From contig VZSE01013631.1 of assembly GCA_013398275.1 (NCBI GenBank), positions 2,647,394-2,711,393 of the forward strand: a stretch of 64,000 nt of DNA. Reading direction: 5' to 3'. Of this stretch, positions 14,601 to 27,400 are shown piece by piece. The notes beneath the pieces are model-generated. The model searched no databases. It was given only the letters and a program-made list of their open reading frames with translations, and was not told the DNA's origin. The stretch's first letter is position 1, and each line of letters starts with the position of its first letter. This DNA is from Promerops cafer (taxonomy: Eukaryota > Chordata > Aves > Passeriformes > Nectariniidae). The translations under genes and the position numbers were made by a program.

Positions 14601-17564
14601 AGTAATACATCACTTTACCTGTGTAACCTTTACATTACTTTTAAATTTTATGCAGGTGCTTTCAAAGTAGGAAGAATTTTTAATACATAATCCCAGAACA
14701 ACTGGTAGCAAATTACTCTTTTTATGCTAGTACTACATCTTCTGCAACTTCACACTCATTATCACCTAGGCATGATCTTGTTAGAAAAGAAATCCCTGAA
14801 GATTTCTTTGACATCCTACCATCAGCAATGTTGCTCCAAGGGCCAAACAGAAAACCATAGGTCCAGTGAGGTCTGTCTCATTCATAATGCTGCCATCTGC
14901 AGGCTTCATTGGATTTAGAACTGTTAATGTTTTCTGCCATATATGCTCAAAATTGATCCCAAGTTCTGCAACAAGAAATTTCAGGATTTTATTAATTGCT
15001 CACAAGAAAACAACACTTTTACAAAAACCCATTAGAGACAACAAAACAACAAACAAATGCATCAGTGAAGATAATATTGTAGGATGACACGTTATGTAGT
15101 AGGAACATAATATCCCTGCTATATACTCAGTATATCTGACAGTCAGCTTTCACTCTAAATTGGAATATTAATTTATTAATTCCAATTTTAGGCAGTGAAG
15201 CAAAAAATGGCCTCAGCATTTTTTAGTTAATATTTGTTTTTCCTATAATTAAAACACACGTATCTAATGCCACACTGACTTAGATGTTGAAAAACACGTT
15301 AATTAACAATAACTGCAGAATTTAAGATACTCTGCAACACTCAGAGATATATGCTTTAGTTCTCGAAAATCTGACAAGAAATGTATCTTAAGCCTGAACT
15401 GCCAAAAGCACTTAAAAATTATATTTGTCCCTTCAGAACAAGCTTATACTACTTTATACAGTGCTTTATATGCTTGGGGTTTTGTTGTGTGGGTTTTTTT
15501 NGTAATTAGTGAGACCCCTGGAAACAGAACAAAAGTCTGTCTCATTAAAGGTGATGGGAATCCTGCCATTAACTTTGCTGGGGAAATTCTTTATATTATA
15601 ACTTCTGGAGAAACACTTCAGCTTGCACGAGTAATCATCTTCCCTGAGATTCTCCAGTAAGGGCAAAGTTAGGCTGAGATTTGCTGCCAGAGTGACTGAG
15701 ACTGACAATGTGTTAGATCTGTTTGGAAAGCCAAGTCTTTACCTTGTTCCACCTCTCCATCATCTTGAGCTCAGTCAAAATATTGTATATATAAAGCTAT
15801 TCTGCATTAAAATGTGTGGTTTTGGTCAGATTTATGTGGTACACAGATAGGAATATCTCTGAAGCCTTGAGGATCACAAGCAGTTGTATTACAACATCCT
15901 TTTCCCAGGGTGAACCGCATGGGGAGTTAAATGGTCAGAGGTCTTAGAGGTAGAGATCTGTATCAAGCAGAATGATCTTGCTGGCTTTAAGGCAGTAGTA
16001 GTTCCTTTTGAGTAGTAAAAACTCCAGCAGCCTTCCAGTATGCCAAAGTAGCAGGCTGAATATGCTCATTTTATATTATGCTGAAATAATTACAGACAAA
16101 TTCTCCTTTTTATTTTCTAATGTAGCACTTGTATTTTGCTAGCGATAAAATCAGCCACTAGCATTAGAATGGTCAATCATCATAAAGAACGACACTGCTC
16201 ATATAGTTAAACGATCAACTAATTGAAACTGAAAGCAGCTTTCTCAATTCCTTTCCCATTGAAACAAGCGACTTAACATCTGAAAACTACTTAATCTATT
16301 ACTAGATACGCAAAAAAAAAGATGATCATGCATCTTTATTAATTACAGCTTTTCCGATACGTACGCAGGATAAACGCCAAGGGTGGGAAGCAATTTTGGA
16401 AACGTGGATGCAAACCTATTGCTCTGCTGCCATCTAGCGGTGGTACAGCACGTCTGCCCTACGCCAGCCGCCGGGATGACTCCATGGCCAATTCCAAGGA
16501 GAAAATGCAGCTCTGGCCGCCAGGAGCTTCGGCTGAAGCTCACACGGCGAGCTCTGCTGTAGTTTCTCTAGTGAGTTCCAGTAGATGGCAAAGGAAAGGT
16601 AGAGGCACCCCCAGGAACCACGCATGTCGTCTGCGGGATTAGTTTTACCTTCTAGCAAAGGAGGTTCCTCGTCAAATCCGTCAACATAACCAAGCTGAGA
16701 AGGAGCGTCGGGACTGGAGGCTGGCTGCAAAATCTGACCCGTGTAGCTCTGAGGGGAAGGAAGCATGTCTGATGGGACAAAAGCCCCACCTGCAGGTTGC
16801 TTTTCTGTCTGGCTCCTAGAAGCAAAACACAGCCAACTCATAACTACAATGAGAAACATCTTAGAGCTTCTCACCACGTTCCACCTATTTTTCACCTATT
16901 TTCAGGTTGGGGAACCTGGACATTTTCTGGGTACACTCCTCGCTGCGGGTAATGAGTGCTGAGCTGCTGACCGTGCCTTTGCTCTCCATCACCGCGGCTC
17001 CCCCTGCAAGCGGGCAGAGCTCCCTGCCAGCCGGCCGGAGCCCTGCCGCCCACCGCACCCTCTTCCAGATTCAGGCACTTCTGACTTTTTTGCCCAGCAG
17101 CCTGGTGACACTCCTCACGTATGTCCATATTGCTAATGAAAATGCCACACATTTAGATTTTTTCTTGAATCTCAGAAGGATCCTAAAGAATTTCCTGCAG
17201 TATGCATCCTAAATTTCGCATTAATAGCATGAAGCTCAGTTACTCCTGTCAGGTAAACAACCTGTAACGACCACACTAATAAAAGTAGCACAAAATCGAA
17301 TCCTTTAAAAAGAAAAATTCACTTAATAGCATTCTGCCTTTCTGAAAATCCAGATGATGCCTTGAACCTCTTTCCCGCTCTGCAAGCCCCAAAGCCAGCC
17401 CCAGAACCACCTGCTGAATAGGGAAGCTGAAACAACACCCATACTTACTTTCTGCTTTCATAGAGGTTTTTGTCTGAGCCATAGCTGTTGAAACCTTCTT
17501 CCTGGTCCTCTATGGTATAATTAGACTGGTAAAAGTCGACATGAAACTGCTCAAAATTTGACAT
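5977..17564 (-). CDS. YIPF7: YIPF7, Yip1 domain family member 7 (five coding exons, 257 aa)
   Basis: Five minus-strand exons join in frame: 17564-17449, 16815-16649, 14965-14820, 10399-10218 and 6139-5977 (774 nt with stop, 257 residues). Every junction is GT-AG and the split codons restore K39, E95 and Q204. The product has an acidic, Tyr/Gln-rich cytosolic N-terminus starting MSNFEQFHVDFYQSNYTI, a conserved stretch with PSDMLPSPQSYTGQI, then the LGINFEHIWQKTLTVLNP segment before about five hydrophobic spans (roughly residues 127-257) ending in LLTVF. Yip1-family proteins sit in ER/Golgi membranes, bind Rab GTPases and act in vesicle traffic; that role is family knowledge. The close paralogue YIPF5 has a very similar sequence and the same length; I choose YIPF7 because the gene is divergent from GUF1, as in other vertebrates. 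The start is the ATG of the first recognised exon. A CAG acceptor lies 2 nt upstream of it, so an untranslated 5' exon probably exists further right; I could not place it. Confidence 0.93.
6140..10217 (-). other. YIPF7: YIPF7 intron 4
   Basis: Intron between coding exons 4 and 5. It contains a perfect (AC)n microsatellite at 9277-9302. Small open frames here, such as 9843-10133, show no conserved motif. Confidence 0.8.
9277..9302. repeat. (AC)13 microsatellite
   Basis: Perfect AC dinucleotide run in YIPF7 intron 4, followed by ATATGT. Confidence 0.97.
10218..10399 (-). CDS. YIPF7: YIPF7 coding exon 4
   Basis: Codes residues 144-203 and two bases of Q204: AGKVHFGYVYGMSAIGCL, then NLMSVSGVSHGCVASVLG and the hydrophobic LLPMVILSSSALVF. 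Acceptor TTTATTCCAG|G, donor CTGCA|GTAAGT. Odd: the exon is rich in G/C third positions and holds nine CpG, unlike the AT-rich introns on both sides and the other exons. Confidence 0.94.
10400..14819 (-). other. YIPF7: YIPF7 intron 3
   Basis: AT-rich intron with a compound CA/TA microsatellite at 11629-11664. No nested gene recognised. Confidence 0.8.
11629..11664. repeat. Compound (CA)n(TA)n microsatellite
   Basis: CA repeat (11629-11650) passing directly into a TA repeat (to 11664), in YIPF7 intron 3. Confidence 0.96.
14820..14965 (-). CDS. YIPF7: YIPF7 coding exon 3
   Basis: Codes the rest of E95 and residues 96-143: LGINFEHIWQKTLTVLNP, then the DGSIMNETDL segment and the first hydrophobic span (GPMVFCLALGATLLM). 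Acceptor CTTGTTGCAG|AA, donor GATG|GTAGGA, ending in phase 0. No stop-to-stop open frame on this strand is long enough to flag it; it was found by reading the minus strand for the conserved Yip1 motif. Confidence 0.93.
14966..16648 (-). other. YIPF7: YIPF7 intron 2
   Basis: Intron with an unresolved base N at 15501 in a T-run. From about 16340 it becomes GC- and CpG-rich toward exon 2. No other feature recognised. Confidence 0.75.
16649..16815 (-). CDS. YIPF7: YIPF7 coding exon 2
   Basis: Begins with the last base of codon K39 and continues SQTEKQPAGGAFVPSDML to DEEPPLLE, ending with the first base of E95. This is the conserved cytosolic part of YIPF5/YIPF7 before the membrane domain. Acceptor TTCTAG|G, donor GAAG|GTAAAA. 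It sits in a locally GC- and CpG-rich patch. Confidence 0.94.
16816..17448 (-). other. YIPF7: YIPF7 intron 1 (between coding exons 1 and 2)
   Basis: Short intron with a GC-rich core at about 16930-17070. No second open frame with a recognisable motif. Confidence 0.75.
17449..17564 (-). CDS. YIPF7: YIPF7 coding exon 1
   Basis: Codes residues 1-38 plus two bases of codon 39, beginning MSNFEQFHVDFYQSNY. The donor is a strong AA|GTAAGT. The ATG (17564-17562) is preceded at 17567-17566 by an AG after a pyrimidine-rich run, so translation starts just inside this exon and the 5' UTR continues in an unseen upstream exon. Confidence 0.92.
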
Positions 17565-19444
17565 TCTGGTTGGAAAAATGATTGCAAATATCAATAAACA
17601 GCCTTTACAACAAGCCAAAATCTATGTTTTGAACTGTCCTAAACTTAAAATAGCAAACTGTAAAGCCACAAACTCAAGAGAATCTTTCCGTAGAAACTAA
17701 TGATAATTTGGAAGTGACAAAAAAAAGACCATTAACTTTCTTTAGCTATAACAAGAGGAATTAATCTGCTGTTACTGGAAATTACAGTATATTAATTTAA
17801 AAGTGGTATACAAGATTTCCTTTCTTGTTACTGTTACCAAAATAATGCAATTTTGAAAGAAGTTATATATCTATAAAGTAAACTATTGTTTCAAACAGTT
17901 CATTTTCCTACTTTCAATAAAAAAAAAAATTGTGACCATATCTCAGTGTTTAGAAATTAAAGTTTTAGGAAGTATTTTGAATTTCAAAAACAATTGCTAT
18001 TTATGGCTATTTATGTTTTGCATTACATATGACTCTCATAAAACAATAGATAAAAACCACATTTGTTCACAAGATCTGTGATTTCTGTTCAAGGACACAG
18101 CTGGGAAATCAGTGGTAGCAGAGAAACATTCTCACTGGCTAGCAACATGACTGGTAAAAGACAGCACACTGGATGATTGAATTGGATTGATGACTGGGTG
18201 ATTCCTTGGTGAGAGAAAACATGTAAAAGCATATCTCTCCTTCCTGCTGCATGTATTTCACCACTTGGCCAGCCCTTAGGTAGTTAAACCCTTAAAACCC
18301 ACGGAGAAGTTACATAACCTGACTGATAACCATAGTCATATCAAATTTACTAAGATTTTCATGTGAGATATTCATCTCTCCTAACTTTTCCCCTTTTTTT
18401 TCACTTTTGTCCTCATTTCCAACTTTCCAAATGCCATTGGCAAAATATGCTTTGGACCTCGCAGTTATTCTTAGAGTTATCTCAATATTTATCAAGCACA
18501 CTCTGCTTATGGGAAAGGTCTTTGCAAATCTCTTTGTAAGATAAAAGTGATAAAGATTAGTATTTCATCAGGGACCTTGAACTGCTGCATATTAGAATTT
18601 CTGATTTTTTTTCCCTATTATCAGTCTAATCTTTGGGGACCTATTTCCTTATTTTACCTAGAGTTCAAAGTAGAAATTACTCTTATATTATTTTCTTAAC
18701 TGCTGATCAATTGTGCAGGTTTTCCAAATTCAGAAGAGAAATAAATTTTACATTTTAAATATGAATTAATAGAAATTAATTGTACCAAGCTATTTCGTAT
18801 GGCTTTATTTGGAATTGCACATGACTTAGGCATTTGTTCAATGAAGATTTCACACGGAGCATGTTTTAAGAAACTTTAGTTGGTAGCTCTACCTCAGTAG
18901 TTCAGTTCCAGTAAGTATTTAATGTCCTTTGCTATCGCTATATAGAATGAAATTATTGCTAAACCAGATATGGTTAACTCTGTATAACGGAGTTCAGAAA
19001 AGAGAAATTTATTTTCCAAAAGAATTTGGAATTAAGGTTACTTACTTTTTAAGATATTTGGTGAAAACTCCAGTCTGTTGAATTCACATGTTGGAGAAGA
19101 CCTAAAATATCCTCTTGCTTCAACAGGGATGAGCTTAGTGCTATTTATAAGATTCTAAATTTGATATTTGAACAGATGCACATGAAGGGAAAAAACCTCA
19201 CAACCTGTCAATATCAGGGCCAGCATTTAACAAGAGCTAACAACAATGGGCAGAGAAGGGTAGAAGCCTTGGAAGAAAAATGAACAAAATGAACAAATAC
19301 TGTTCCATCTATTTCAACTCAATAATCTAGATTCCTTCTCAGGTAGGTATTTATGAAGATCTTGGTGAAGCCCTCATTAGCTGAGCTGTTGGTCATTAAA
19401 AAGTGTAATACTACCTGGTAAATCAGTGGGGTGAATACACTTAT

Positions 19445-19720
19445 GTGAGGGTGTGTTTCCAGCACCCAGAGCCTCAGATCAGCTGTGGGATGCTCCCTGG
19501 GAACACCACGGCAGAGAGAAGGAGGGAAGGAGGGAGGGAGGCTGAATGCCCTGCTGGGCCAAGTGCCTCTGCTGGTCCAGTGCCAGGGCCCTGTTCTCCA
19601 GGCACATGCCCCTGCCCCGTTGCTCCTCCAGGAGCTCTTGTCCATTTGCAAAGCTGTCTCCTGAAGCACAGTACCCACCACGCCGGGATCAGGGCACAGC
19701 ACCTCTGTTCCTTAGTCCTG
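19445..19720. other. GC-rich patch of unknown nature
   Basis: A sharp GC-rich segment in AT-rich surroundings, with a purine (GGAGG-type) run at about 19517-19542. It is open in several frames on both strands, as expected from low A/T content, but no motif is recognisable. It could be an untranslated exon or promoter of YIPF7, or a fragment of a mobile element. CpG is not especially frequent. Confidence 0.3.
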
Positions 19721-21239
19721 GCTACTAAGAAACAGCAGCACACTTTGGATTTTTAAATAGATTTTAAACTTCAAAGATGACTTTTCAATTTACACCTGAT
19801 TTTGTTTGAAATACGTGACAAGCCACAACAAAGGCTGCTTTTTTTCACCTCTTTATTTATTGGATAGTTTCTCAATAAGCACTTGGGTTGTTAAATTTAA
19901 GCAATGGGACATTAAATTATATGTATTATCAGGTAATAAATCTATGCCTCAGGTGCATATTCAGTCCTGTGATGTTGAACGCCAAATAATTCCATTTCAT
20001 TAGCAGAACAATGATGCACTGTTAGCACGACTTACAATGTTATAGAAGAGTTATAACATAGGTGCATTTTAAAATAATATGAAGCTCACCAAGTTTTTGC
20101 TCTGTAAGTATGTCAAAGAAAGAGTTCCGAAGTAAAGAATGGTGAGAAGAAGAAAAAATTTAACATTTGATTCTGCAAATTAAGGGTAATCTAATGACAG
20201 TATTTATCACAGCTATTTTTAAGTCTCCCTCATGTTCTGCTATTTCTAGAGTAACAACAGTTCATGCTGCTACATCCACCAGGTGAAGGAAGGAAGGAAG
20301 GTGAAGTTTCATTTTCAACTCTTAGCAAACTGCTAATCTCTATAATGTCTAATCATCTCAGTTTAGATAATATGTCCATCTCATATATACTGAATCAGTG
20401 AGGGCAATGATACAGGAGTAACTTCTGTCGCTCAGGAAGGTAATTCAAAAATTTCTTTTTAGGAACAGAAAAATTCCAATTTGCTAGGGTTTTGCCCATT
20501 TATTTAAACTATAAAAGTGATTTTACTTTTACTACTTTTGCTGCTTTCTGTTAGAAATACAAATGTATATACATCTATACAAAAACTGGGAATTATTATC
20601 AGACAAAAAACTTCAGAGAAGGAATTTAAATAGAAAAAAATACAATGAATAGTAGTGGAATGAGGTCAAATAATACTTTAATAAACATTTAATATACCAC
20701 AGTTAGACAAGAAAGCTACCTGTAAATTAAAAAAAAATAAAAAAATGGAACTTAAAATTGAGCTATATATATTTCTCTCCTTATATAAAATTATATAACT
20801 TATGATACATATTATACATAAATTATACACATATATTATATTAATATCCCTTGTATATACACATATAAATGGACACATAAAATACAAAAATGGAAAATAA
20901 TTTTAGTTGGAAATGAGAAGTAGCTGATCAAGAAATAATAAGAAGGTAAGTTTAAGTACTTGATAGGAAAGTGACTGATGGAAATAAGGACTGCCCAAGT
21001 GCATTAAAAGCAGATGAAATCATACTGCTACTGTCATGTTCCTATCAGATGTAAAAATAAAAGTATCAATAAAACAAATAGACACATTTAATTAGAAATG
21101 TTAAAATCACCATTTTAAAATTCTGCATCTAAAAGTTTTAGAACAAATGGTTAAAAACTTTCTAATTTGTTGAGTAACAAAACAACAGGTAAGTTTGGGA
21201 AGATCAAAACTAAGTAAACATGCTATCTTGTAAAAGGCT

Positions 21240-21480
21240 AAATAAGATGCCTTGAGTAATTATTGGCCTGTCCCCATGAGATTGATCCTAGCAAATTATG
21301 GGCTCAAATAATAACTGTGTTGATGAATCCAGTCAACGTGGGCTTTTGGAAACTAGCTCATTTCAACGTAATTGATTTCCTAACAAGATTTGTAGTTGGG
21401 AACGGTAACCACCGATGACCCACATTTATACAAGGCCTTTTACTTTATTTTGGTTCAATAGATACATAACCACCACTGCT
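21240..21480 (+). mobile_element. Possible ancient CR1/L3-like LINE fragment
   Basis: The run from about 21270 through GATTTCCTAACAAGATTTG to the AAGGCCTTTTACTT stretch resembles the reverse-transcriptase part of old CR1/L3 LINEs (segment around the FDK-type motif), but is heavily diverged. Judged by eye only. Confidence 0.35.
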
Positions 21481-24380
21481 CAGTGTGACACCCGTTACAC
21501 TGAGTAAATAAGTGCTATCTGATGTGCCTCGAATGCCTCTGTGAAAGAGGGGAGGGTTTCCATCGATGCCTTGCAGGACAGAAGCTTTGCAAAGATCCCC
21601 CAGCAGACACTACAGGTATGTCACAGGTACCTGATGTTCAGTCCATCACTGCGAGACCACACCCGACAAGGCTGTCACAGATGCATTAACATAAAGGAAA
21701 AATAAATTATTGCACTTGAAGGCTTTAGAACAAAGTTTGAATATAACTTTTCTTTCTTTGAATGGCAGGTACAGAGGATACTAAAAATCTACGGGGAAGA
21801 TCGTTTGGATGAGGTCTAGTCCTCAAAGATAAAAATGAGAATTGAAGCTGGGGAATACAAAAAAAATGAAGAAAATTAATGAAAAATGTGAGAATTTCTA
21901 CAAGAAATTCAAAACTTTTCCTTAAAGCTAACTATTAGGTTTTTGTTCACCTATTTTTTTCCATCTTTCCTGAAAAGGAAAATAGATGTGGCAAAAAGTG
22001 AAATGTCATCAGTTTTCATAAGTTTACATCTTCATTTTCAGGGTTTTTTTAATGAAATGGGATGATACTTCAACATTTTTAAACTTTCAGGTGAGCATGT
22101 TTTGGAAAAAAGAAAGAATTAAATGAGATTAAAGGGGAAAAGATAGAAAAGACTATAGAACTCTGGCTTTAAACTCAGCTATGTAACCCTACATTCATTA
22201 CTCAAAGTAAACTGATCAGTATGGCAGATCCATTATAATAATTAGTCAATTATTTTATAGTTTTTTGAAATGTAAAAATTGATCTTATTAAGGATTAATT
22301 CAGCGAGCCTGAATCTTAATTACTTACATTTACAAGATCCATTAATAATTTTGTAAGTGGACATTATTAAAATGTGCTCCTAAGGAAGAGAGGAAAATTT
22401 AATTGCAAAGAAATATACCATTTACTATGAAATAGGTTTTTTTTTTTTTCCAAATTAATTACTAACATTATATAAAGTGGCTGCTTAGTGAATTTTATGT
22501 CTCAGACATATCTATTGAAAGAGATGAATTCTTTCCTCTAACTGGTCTTCAGAGGGTGAATAAAATGCAAATTTAAAAAAAAAAAAAGTGAAATCCAAAG
22601 CTATTATTGTTTTCTTTTTTTATGCTTAACAAGTTTACTAGACTTGAACAAACAAACAAGTGAGAAGTTACAGGATCCTGCATGAATAATTGTACCTATC
22701 AATACCCATCAGAGATCAAACACCCAATTCTCCTGCTAGTGATTATTAGGAGAAGACAGTAAAACAGAAGGCATCATTATATCACTGCATGTCTGTGATT
22801 CACTGGCAAGTCGAATATTGTAAGCAGCTCTAGCTGTGCTCCCTCAGAAGGTCTTTGGGAGGATGGTGACATGCTGAGAGAAGAGCAGGGGAGGTGTGTG
22901 TGGAACAGGCTCCATGTAACAACAACCAGGTCAGGTCCTCGGGCTGGAGAAGCAATGATTAATAGGGGTTTATGAAACTGTGTGACAGGGACTGCTGGGC
23001 AGGGAAAACCTGGAGCCTCTCTTCCATAAGAAGAACAACATTCACAAGGTGTTCAAAACTAGGAAAAAAAAAAGGTTAATGGATGACAGACTGGTGGAAA
23101 TCCATGTCAAAGGAAGTTATGCATGTTAAATATCTATACAAGTCCATGAAAGTTAAAACAACCAAGAATTACTGAATGCATAGAAACAGTATGCAGCTCA
23201 AGAAACCAACAAACAAGAATTAGTAGCAGACTAGAAAAATATTTCTGGGAAGAATCCATTATCATTCTTGTGTATTTAATCATTGTCATTGTTAAACAGG
23301 GAGTTCCTGTTTTGACTTATATGACCATTCAAATCCTTTATGTTTGTGAAGGAGGAAAGCAACACAAAAGATTACAGATTCAAATCTAAGAAAAGGGAAA
23401 AAACTCACTGCAGAAGACCATAACATCCTTAATTCTACATCAGCTGGATTTTTTGACTTCCAACAATTGCCAAAACACTACATTGTATGACTTCAGTGAT
23501 ACCTTTCCTTCCACTCAGCTTTTTCTTCTGACTGGAGTCCTTGCTCTCCCGCCTCTGTTGTGAGTTAGCTGACTTCCAGCTTATGGTTAATAATATATAT
23601 CTTCCCCATCCAGACTCTTTTTCTGTCAGAAGCACCAAAAAACAAAATCCAAAACCAAACCAAACCAACAAACCAATGAAAAAAAAACAGAAGAAAAAAA
23701 AATAAAAGAAGAAAAAAAAAAATCCCCTTCAGATGAAGCTTTTTTTGATATATAAATCACACGTAATAGCTGGTTCTCAGGTTGATTCTTTGGTGTCTAA
23801 TAAGCATGAGTGATGTTTTCATGTTTTACTTAGTGTAGGTACTAACACAACTTCTTACCTCCTAGTAGTTGCCTATTTTCATGACATTTGTAGAAACCTT
23901 ATTAGCATTAAGAGCTCTCCCTCTCCGTTCAACATATTCAGAATTAGCCAATAAATTAAAAATTGTTGTAGAGAATGCCAAAACAGGTAGATAAGGAGCA
24001 TGGTGGAGCAATATTTTGTCCTTAAGAAATAAAGGTTTGTATGCAATTGAAAAGATAGCAATAAATAAATGTTAATGTCTTTATTTTTCTTTTTTTTGTT
24101 TCCTTGTATCCTTTCTGTTGGGTCAGTCTAGCACAGTTTCTTTCAAATCTTCCTTTTCTTGTGGAGAATCAAAACATAGAGGCATATAAACTACAGTATG
24201 TATTTATACTGCAAGAGAACTCAATTTGAAACAAAATTACTCTTAAGGATATAGAATAAAAAACTTGTTTCTTGAGGTACACTTGTTTGAAGTGCAAGTA
24301 TGTAATTTTATTGGCTTATCCTTGCATTAAATAAATTTTCAGAAATACTGAACCAATAGTAAATGTACAGAAAATTCAAA

Positions 24381-24413
24381 TTTTTTTTTCTTTCTTTTTT
24401 TTTTTTTTTTTTT
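24381..24413. repeat. T-rich tract
   Basis: Run of 33 bases that is all T except for two C. Confidence 0.9.
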
Positions 24414-27400
24414 CTCTTGTAGGGCTTTTGCTCAATAGAATGTGAAGGTTTTTATGCATGAAGTAGGTATCATCCCTGGTATACAACTGAAAATGGAGTT
24501 TAGGCAACCTTATTAACTATTTATTTAAACAATCACAATAAAGATATTCAACATTTCAGAAATGTGTTTCATGTCTGCTTTTCATGGGTCTCTTGAAGTA
24601 ACAAAACTGCAACACTGTATCCTGCATTAGCATAATTCTTATTCCAAAATTGAACTGGGAAAAGGAGATATGGCAACATTTAAGAAAAAAAGTTTCTTCT
24701 CTGTGGAGGTCACAAAGCTCCTAAGAACAACTGTAATTATTTCTTTAGAATAAGCAGATACAGACTGTGTAAGCTACAAAGGTTTCAAAAGTGCAGTTAC
24801 AGCACTTTGTGCCAATAATCTATGGACCACAAACTGCCTAAAGGGAATATTAACTCCATAAAGTGAGTTTTACTTTTTTGGAAAAACACATAAATGGATT
24901 TGGCATCCTTAAAGGGCTTGCCAGGCAAAATTTCAGCTTCTTGTCTGCGCCCAGAGTAATTATGTACATAGCAATATAGCCAGGCTTGGAGCCAGATAAG
25001 AGAAGAAAAAAGATGTTGTTGATTTGTAAAATTTGCAGTAGACCTGTGGATATATTGGCTGCTTTTTATGATTTTACCTATGTAGTGGTCTCATAGGACA
25101 GAAATGTTCGACTAAGAGAAACCCATTGATTAAAAGACTTCATTGCCTGTTTCTATTTTGCTCTGACAGAAAGGGAGGAAAGGGAAGAGGAAGTAAGTCC
25201 AAATCTTGGAAATAAACCTAAATCACCAGAGAAACATTTACTATTAACCAAACTGAGCATCCTGATGAATTTCTATTTGGCTGAATATATTTTGACGTTG
25301 CCCAGACATCAGACAGATGCCACAGGCTACTAACAGGAAGGAAGGGGACAAAGGCACAGGGTCTGTTCCCTTGAGTGGCCAAATCTGTCCTTGCAGGCCA
25401 GACCTTCCTGGGCCCAGCTCAATTTGAATAGGGAAAAGATATATGAGCCACATTTGTTTAGAAGCAAATTCCACACACTCTTAGAATGCTGGAGGCCAAA
25501 ATGGAGAGTCAGGGATCTGTTTCATCCCAGCCAAGGTCATCCAGGGTGCAGGCTTGTTATGACACAGGGTTTACACTCAGTTGTAATCCAAGCAATGGAT
25601 TAATGCCACAGTCCACACTGTGATTAAAGACCTTATTTAAAGACCTTGCTGCTTATAAATTTGCAAAGTCTTAAGTATCTCGGATGAGACTCCCCATATG
25701 TTTTATTTTCAAGGTGAACTAAATTCAGTGAAAAAAAATGCTTACTGTTTCCCAAGAATCATTTTATAAATAACTGAGAAAAAATGTGGTTTATAAAATT
25801 AGAAGTATTTGATCAAGAATGAAAATGAATGAGCAGTACAATTCAAATTATATTTGTCCGTAGGATCTCACTCCTAATGTTTTCAGACTTCATAGATAAC
25901 ATTTCCTTAGCCCAGGTTTTATGTGTTGTTACTCTGTATCACAGTAGCCATTGTAAGATACAGATACAGAAACAAGAAGAAATTTACTGGCTAAAAGCCA
26001 ACAGCAGACATTTCACCAACACAGAGCCAAGGTAATTTTTTTCCTCTCAAAATAGAAAAGATTGTCAGTGGAATAAATAAAAGAAAGTAAATACTGCAAC
26101 TATAGGTGTAGAAACATGAGAGTCAAAATTCAAAAGGTGAATTTTTTTTTGAAAATGCTTATTAAAATTATCGCTCTCTACTGTTATCTTTATTTCAACA
26201 CGAAGATAAATAAAGAGAAAAAAATTAAAAAACAGTTCTGCTGAGATAACTAAGAAAGGAAAAAATGTAAAAGTTGATAAGATTTATCAAAGTGCTTGCT
26301 GCATTCCAGTTTACTCCTTTTAAAACTCCTTTCTGAAAGGTAAAAAGGAAAAGACTCTCATATATTGTACTATTAAGCAATTCTTATTTATTGATACAGA
26401 ATGAAGAAATAGCGAGATATACATAATGTAATTTTCAAACAGAGACATTAATTTATTGGGCTGGACAAGTCATAGAATATAGATACTGCTAGCTCACAGG
26501 AAACTTATATAGACCAAAAAGTTAAGCACAATGGTTCAGAAAGTGTGTATCCTTCTATTGTCATTGAAAATAAAAAGCAGGAATACAATTATATAACACA
26601 AGATACTGTGTTTTGAAAATCAAATCCTCAAAGCCATCCTTTTGGAATACCTTTAATATATTTGTCCAATATGAACAATTCTTCTCTTCTGCTCAGAACT
26701 ATTTTCTTTACTTGAAACTCTTTTCAGGCAATAACCATCAAAAAGATTTTAATTGTCCCTTCTTTACAGCTGGATGGATCTAGCTTTCTAATACAGTCAA
26801 CTTAATGAGAGAGAAAAGCAATTAAAATTGGGATTAATGACCTTGGCCTGATCTATGTCTGGAGGGAACTGAATCACAGCAAGGTACATGGACTGTGTTC
26901 CTCCAGACATGGCTCACACAGCAAAATGAACTCTGTTGTCATCCTCAGGACTATCCTGGTCATTGGGACTTCATCTTTAAACAATAAAGTGCTAAATTAT
27001 CTTTTCTATTTCCTAAACTAAGCTCTTAAGAAGAGATGGCAAGCCAATGGAATTAAAGAGGATATAACGAATGTCAAGAAAAATGATGAAAAGGATGGAG
27101 GCTGGAATTCTTCACTCTGGAAAAAAGGAAAGGAGAGACATGGTTAAGGGCAAGAGGAAAGCACTGGAGGCCTTGGCCATGCCTATGTGTTCTCAGTAAG
27201 TAGCACCACCTGCTTCAGCTGCTGAAGGAAAAATACTGTTCTGAGCAAAGCATTCATCTCACCCAGAAAGGCATTTCTTATGTTCTTACTGTTTGCAGCT
27301 ACAGTCGTAAGTTATCCTAGAGTATAAATTTAATCAATGGAAAGATAGAGGTGAGTCAGGTCTGATGAATTTTGTAAGGTTTTTTTCTACTATACATATG

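Noticed and set aside
16434..16895. 153-codon minus-strand open frame taken as one protein
   Set aside because: Only 16815-16649 is YIPF7 exon 2; the ends are intron sequence beyond GT-AG sites.
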